Source of the DNA: Aphis gossypii
Lineage: Eukaryota; Arthropoda; Insecta; Hemiptera; Aphididae
Length of the DNA: 64,000 nt
Direction: 5' to 3'
Assembly: GCF_020184175.1 (NCBI RefSeq)
Contig: NC_065530.1
Location: 18,205,260-18,269,259, forward strand
In this document: positions 61,699 through 64,000 of the stretch, piece by piece
How the letters are laid out: the number at the start of each line of letters is the position of its first letter
Position numbering within the stretch: the stretch's first letter is position 1
Made by a program: the position numbers and the translations under genes
The notes under the pieces: generated by a model
What the model was told of the DNA's origin: nothing
Seen by the model: the letters and a program-made list of their open reading frames with translations, nothing else
Database searches by the model: none

Positions 61699-64000
61699 AG
61701 AATCGTGTCTGTAAGTAGGTATGTTATGCGTGTATGCAGAGAAGGGTTTTTTTTGCTGTTCACCATCATGCCGATCGATACTGGCTGGCGACCCGCGTGT
61801 ATCGATGTACCTTTATATTTATTTTGTAATATGCGTGCCGGTAGCTAGTGATTTTGTGTTTTCAAATTCATTAAATTATACCTATCGGGGTACATGCCTT
61901 ACCGTAAAAATATTTATATTATTACTATATACATGGTATACCGCTGTTAACCCCGTTATCGTATATTATCATACATGTCGGCAGGGTGGTTTTAAATTTA
62001 CAACGGAAACGTATTCACTTTTGGAAAACGTTTTCCTAGTTACACTGCGTCCCGAATAAATTCCTATATAATACGTTATTATATTAAATTGCAACATATG
62101 GTTTCCAATGTTTCCATCATTTTGTATTGGTACCTATATTATATAATATACACGACATACATGCATACATATTATATACCTATATTAAGTAACGCGATTA
62201 TCAAATAATATTTTAATATATCGTATTTTGTGTGTATAAGATGTATGTAAATGTAAGTGTTGTGTTTATAACATAAATGTGTGCAAGGTAGTATAATATT
62301 TTTTTTGGATTTATATATTGCTTGTTATTGATTTTTAGATGTATTATTATTTTTTTTTTTTTTGTAAGTTTGGAGAAGTTATTATTTTCTTTTGTAAAAG
62401 TATATACCTACTTCCTTTTTACCCATATATATTATATAAGTATACACTTACTACGTTGCAATTTATTTATCAGATACTACCGGCAAACTGAAAACTCAGC
62501 AATTGTGTTAATATAATAAATATTTTTGTACGATTATTTTTATCGTATTTTTCCTTGAAAACCTTTAATACTTACATGGCTACATCCAAATCGTCATCAG
62601 TAAGGTTTATCGCTTTAGATAGTAGAATTTTGCATAAATTATAATTATCTATGCATAATGTCATTTTAATAAATTGATTTCCGTTTTGAAACCTCGACCT
62701 TACTAGCTGTGGCGTGTGAAAATAATAATTGTCTTTTCTATTTCTTCGTCATATTATAATAAACAATAGTTATGGTATTCAATATTGTTTAAGATTAAAA
62801 AATTATATATTTTAAAGGAAAAGAATATTATTGTCTTTTTATAAACTCATTTTTACATTAAAAAAAGACTATGAACACTTTAAGGATCCTAATTGAGTAG
62901 AACTGTGTAAGTATTTATTATTGATTTCAAATGTATAAAAATTATACGTTTATACCTTATCACTATCATTCGTTAAGGCTTATGGAGTATGAAAAGTCAA
63001 AAATACTCTGCTATCTGACTAATCCAACGCAACTTTTAAGCAATTAGCTTTATTGCTGTGTTTACAGCATTATAAATTTACAACACGTTTAATCCTCGTG
63101 AAATAATATATATTTTTTTTTTATAAATATTATACGATCTAGGTATAATAAAAATATATAAGTTATAAGTAACAATTATGATGTGATTAATATATTTTTG
63201 ATGAAAGAGACCATTTATTGATGACACTTTCTAATGAACTAGGAATAATTATTTATATATATTTATTTATTTTTCAAACAGATCACGAAGAATAATATAA
63301 TAAATAATTTTTGTTTTATGTCATTGTTTATGTTTTATGTTACCTATATGTTTACAAACTAAGATGCATTAATCAATCATAGTATAATATGTATACTATA
63401 TTAGAATAGATAAGATATAAACATATGGAGCGTAATTTTTTTTAAAGATATAAAAGAGTAGTTTATTAAATATGTATTTTATTTGTGTTTAGATATTGTA
63501 TATTTTTAAGTTATTTACTATTAAGAGTGAGTGTTTGGGTGGGTAAGGTAAAATATAGGTTGAATTTTTTTTAACACGTATCTATAGTTTATTAAATACT
63601 TTATTTTGTGGGATTGAGATTTTTGTTTTTTAGATTTAAATTTTGATTACATATGTATAATATTTTCCTAGTCACGTCACAGTTTTTTCTTAGAAAATTG
63701 GGATATATGTATATATATACATCAATATGACTATACATATATGTAAAATACACTTAGATATTATGCACTGTTTAGACTTAATACTTTAGAATCGATATAT
63801 CACGATTTATATCAAACAACTTTTCTCTATTCATGAACAAATATGCATATTAAATTTTACTTACGTGTTTTCTGTGAATGATATTATTCTGTCTTCTTTT
63901 TGTACATGAGTTTCCAATTCAGTTGCGAATTATAATTGCAATGAAACTAAAGAATATCATATGAATTTCATAGTTTATGTAATATACATACATGTATATA
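61699..64000. other. PLEKHJ1 3' UTR and intergenic
   Basis: Moderately GC-containing sequence to about 62060 is probably the 3' UTR; an open frame at 61721-62059 there has no recognisable domain. From 62100 to the end the DNA is AT-rich with simple runs and no supported gene or element. Confidence 0.5.

Noticed and set aside
1..64000. tRNA, rRNA, CRISPR arrays or bacterial/viral genes
   Set aside because: No tRNA B-box plus cloverleaf, no rRNA-like block, no regularly spaced repeats of CRISPR type and no viral gene set were seen.

Overview
The window looks like nuclear DNA of a hemipteran insect, most likely an aphid. It is very AT-rich, has small introns with GT/AG borders, frequent 'taggtac' strings, and many short inverted-repeat transposons. 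Its proteins are clear animal orthologues. The organism call is an inference from composition, gene structure and repeat style, not from a database match.

Layout, left to right. A short open stretch on the minus strand touches the left edge, followed by two inverted-repeat elements. Gene 1 (+, 4401-8789) encodes a p130Cas-family adaptor in 9 exons, with a 77-codon upstream ORF. Genes 2 and 3 (-, 12557-13869) form an apparent dicistron: a SMIM13-like 60-residue membrane protein, then 21 bases later NAA10, the catalytic subunit of the NatA N-terminal acetyltransferase. After a repeat-bearing gap comes gene 4 (+, 20711-26562). It is CDYL-like: one giant, mostly disordered exon spliced to a non-catalytic enoyl-CoA-hydratase fold. 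Gene 5 (-, 25349-26286) is a four-exon secreted cysteine-rich protein nested in the last intron of gene 4. Gene 6 (-, 34564-37538) encodes a glycine-rich membrane protein of unknown function. The region 37.5-45.4 kb is mostly transposon relics: a hAT-like transposase end, a foldback element, hAT MITEs, and a MULE with repeat-built ends. Gene 7 (+, 47694-54564) is carnitine palmitoyltransferase 1 in 17 coding exons plus one mutually exclusive pair placed just after the catalytic histidine. Gene 8 (+, 57071-61698) is a PLEKHJ1-type PH-domain protein with a candidate alternative terminal exon.

The genes do not form one pathway. The most notable organisation is the SMIM13/NAA10 dicistron, the nested gene in the CDYL-like locus, and the CPT1 alternative exons. 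At least four hAT-type MITEs keep clean or near-clean 8-bp target duplications. All exon structures were read by eye from splice signals, reading-frame phase and family similarity; no transcript data were available.
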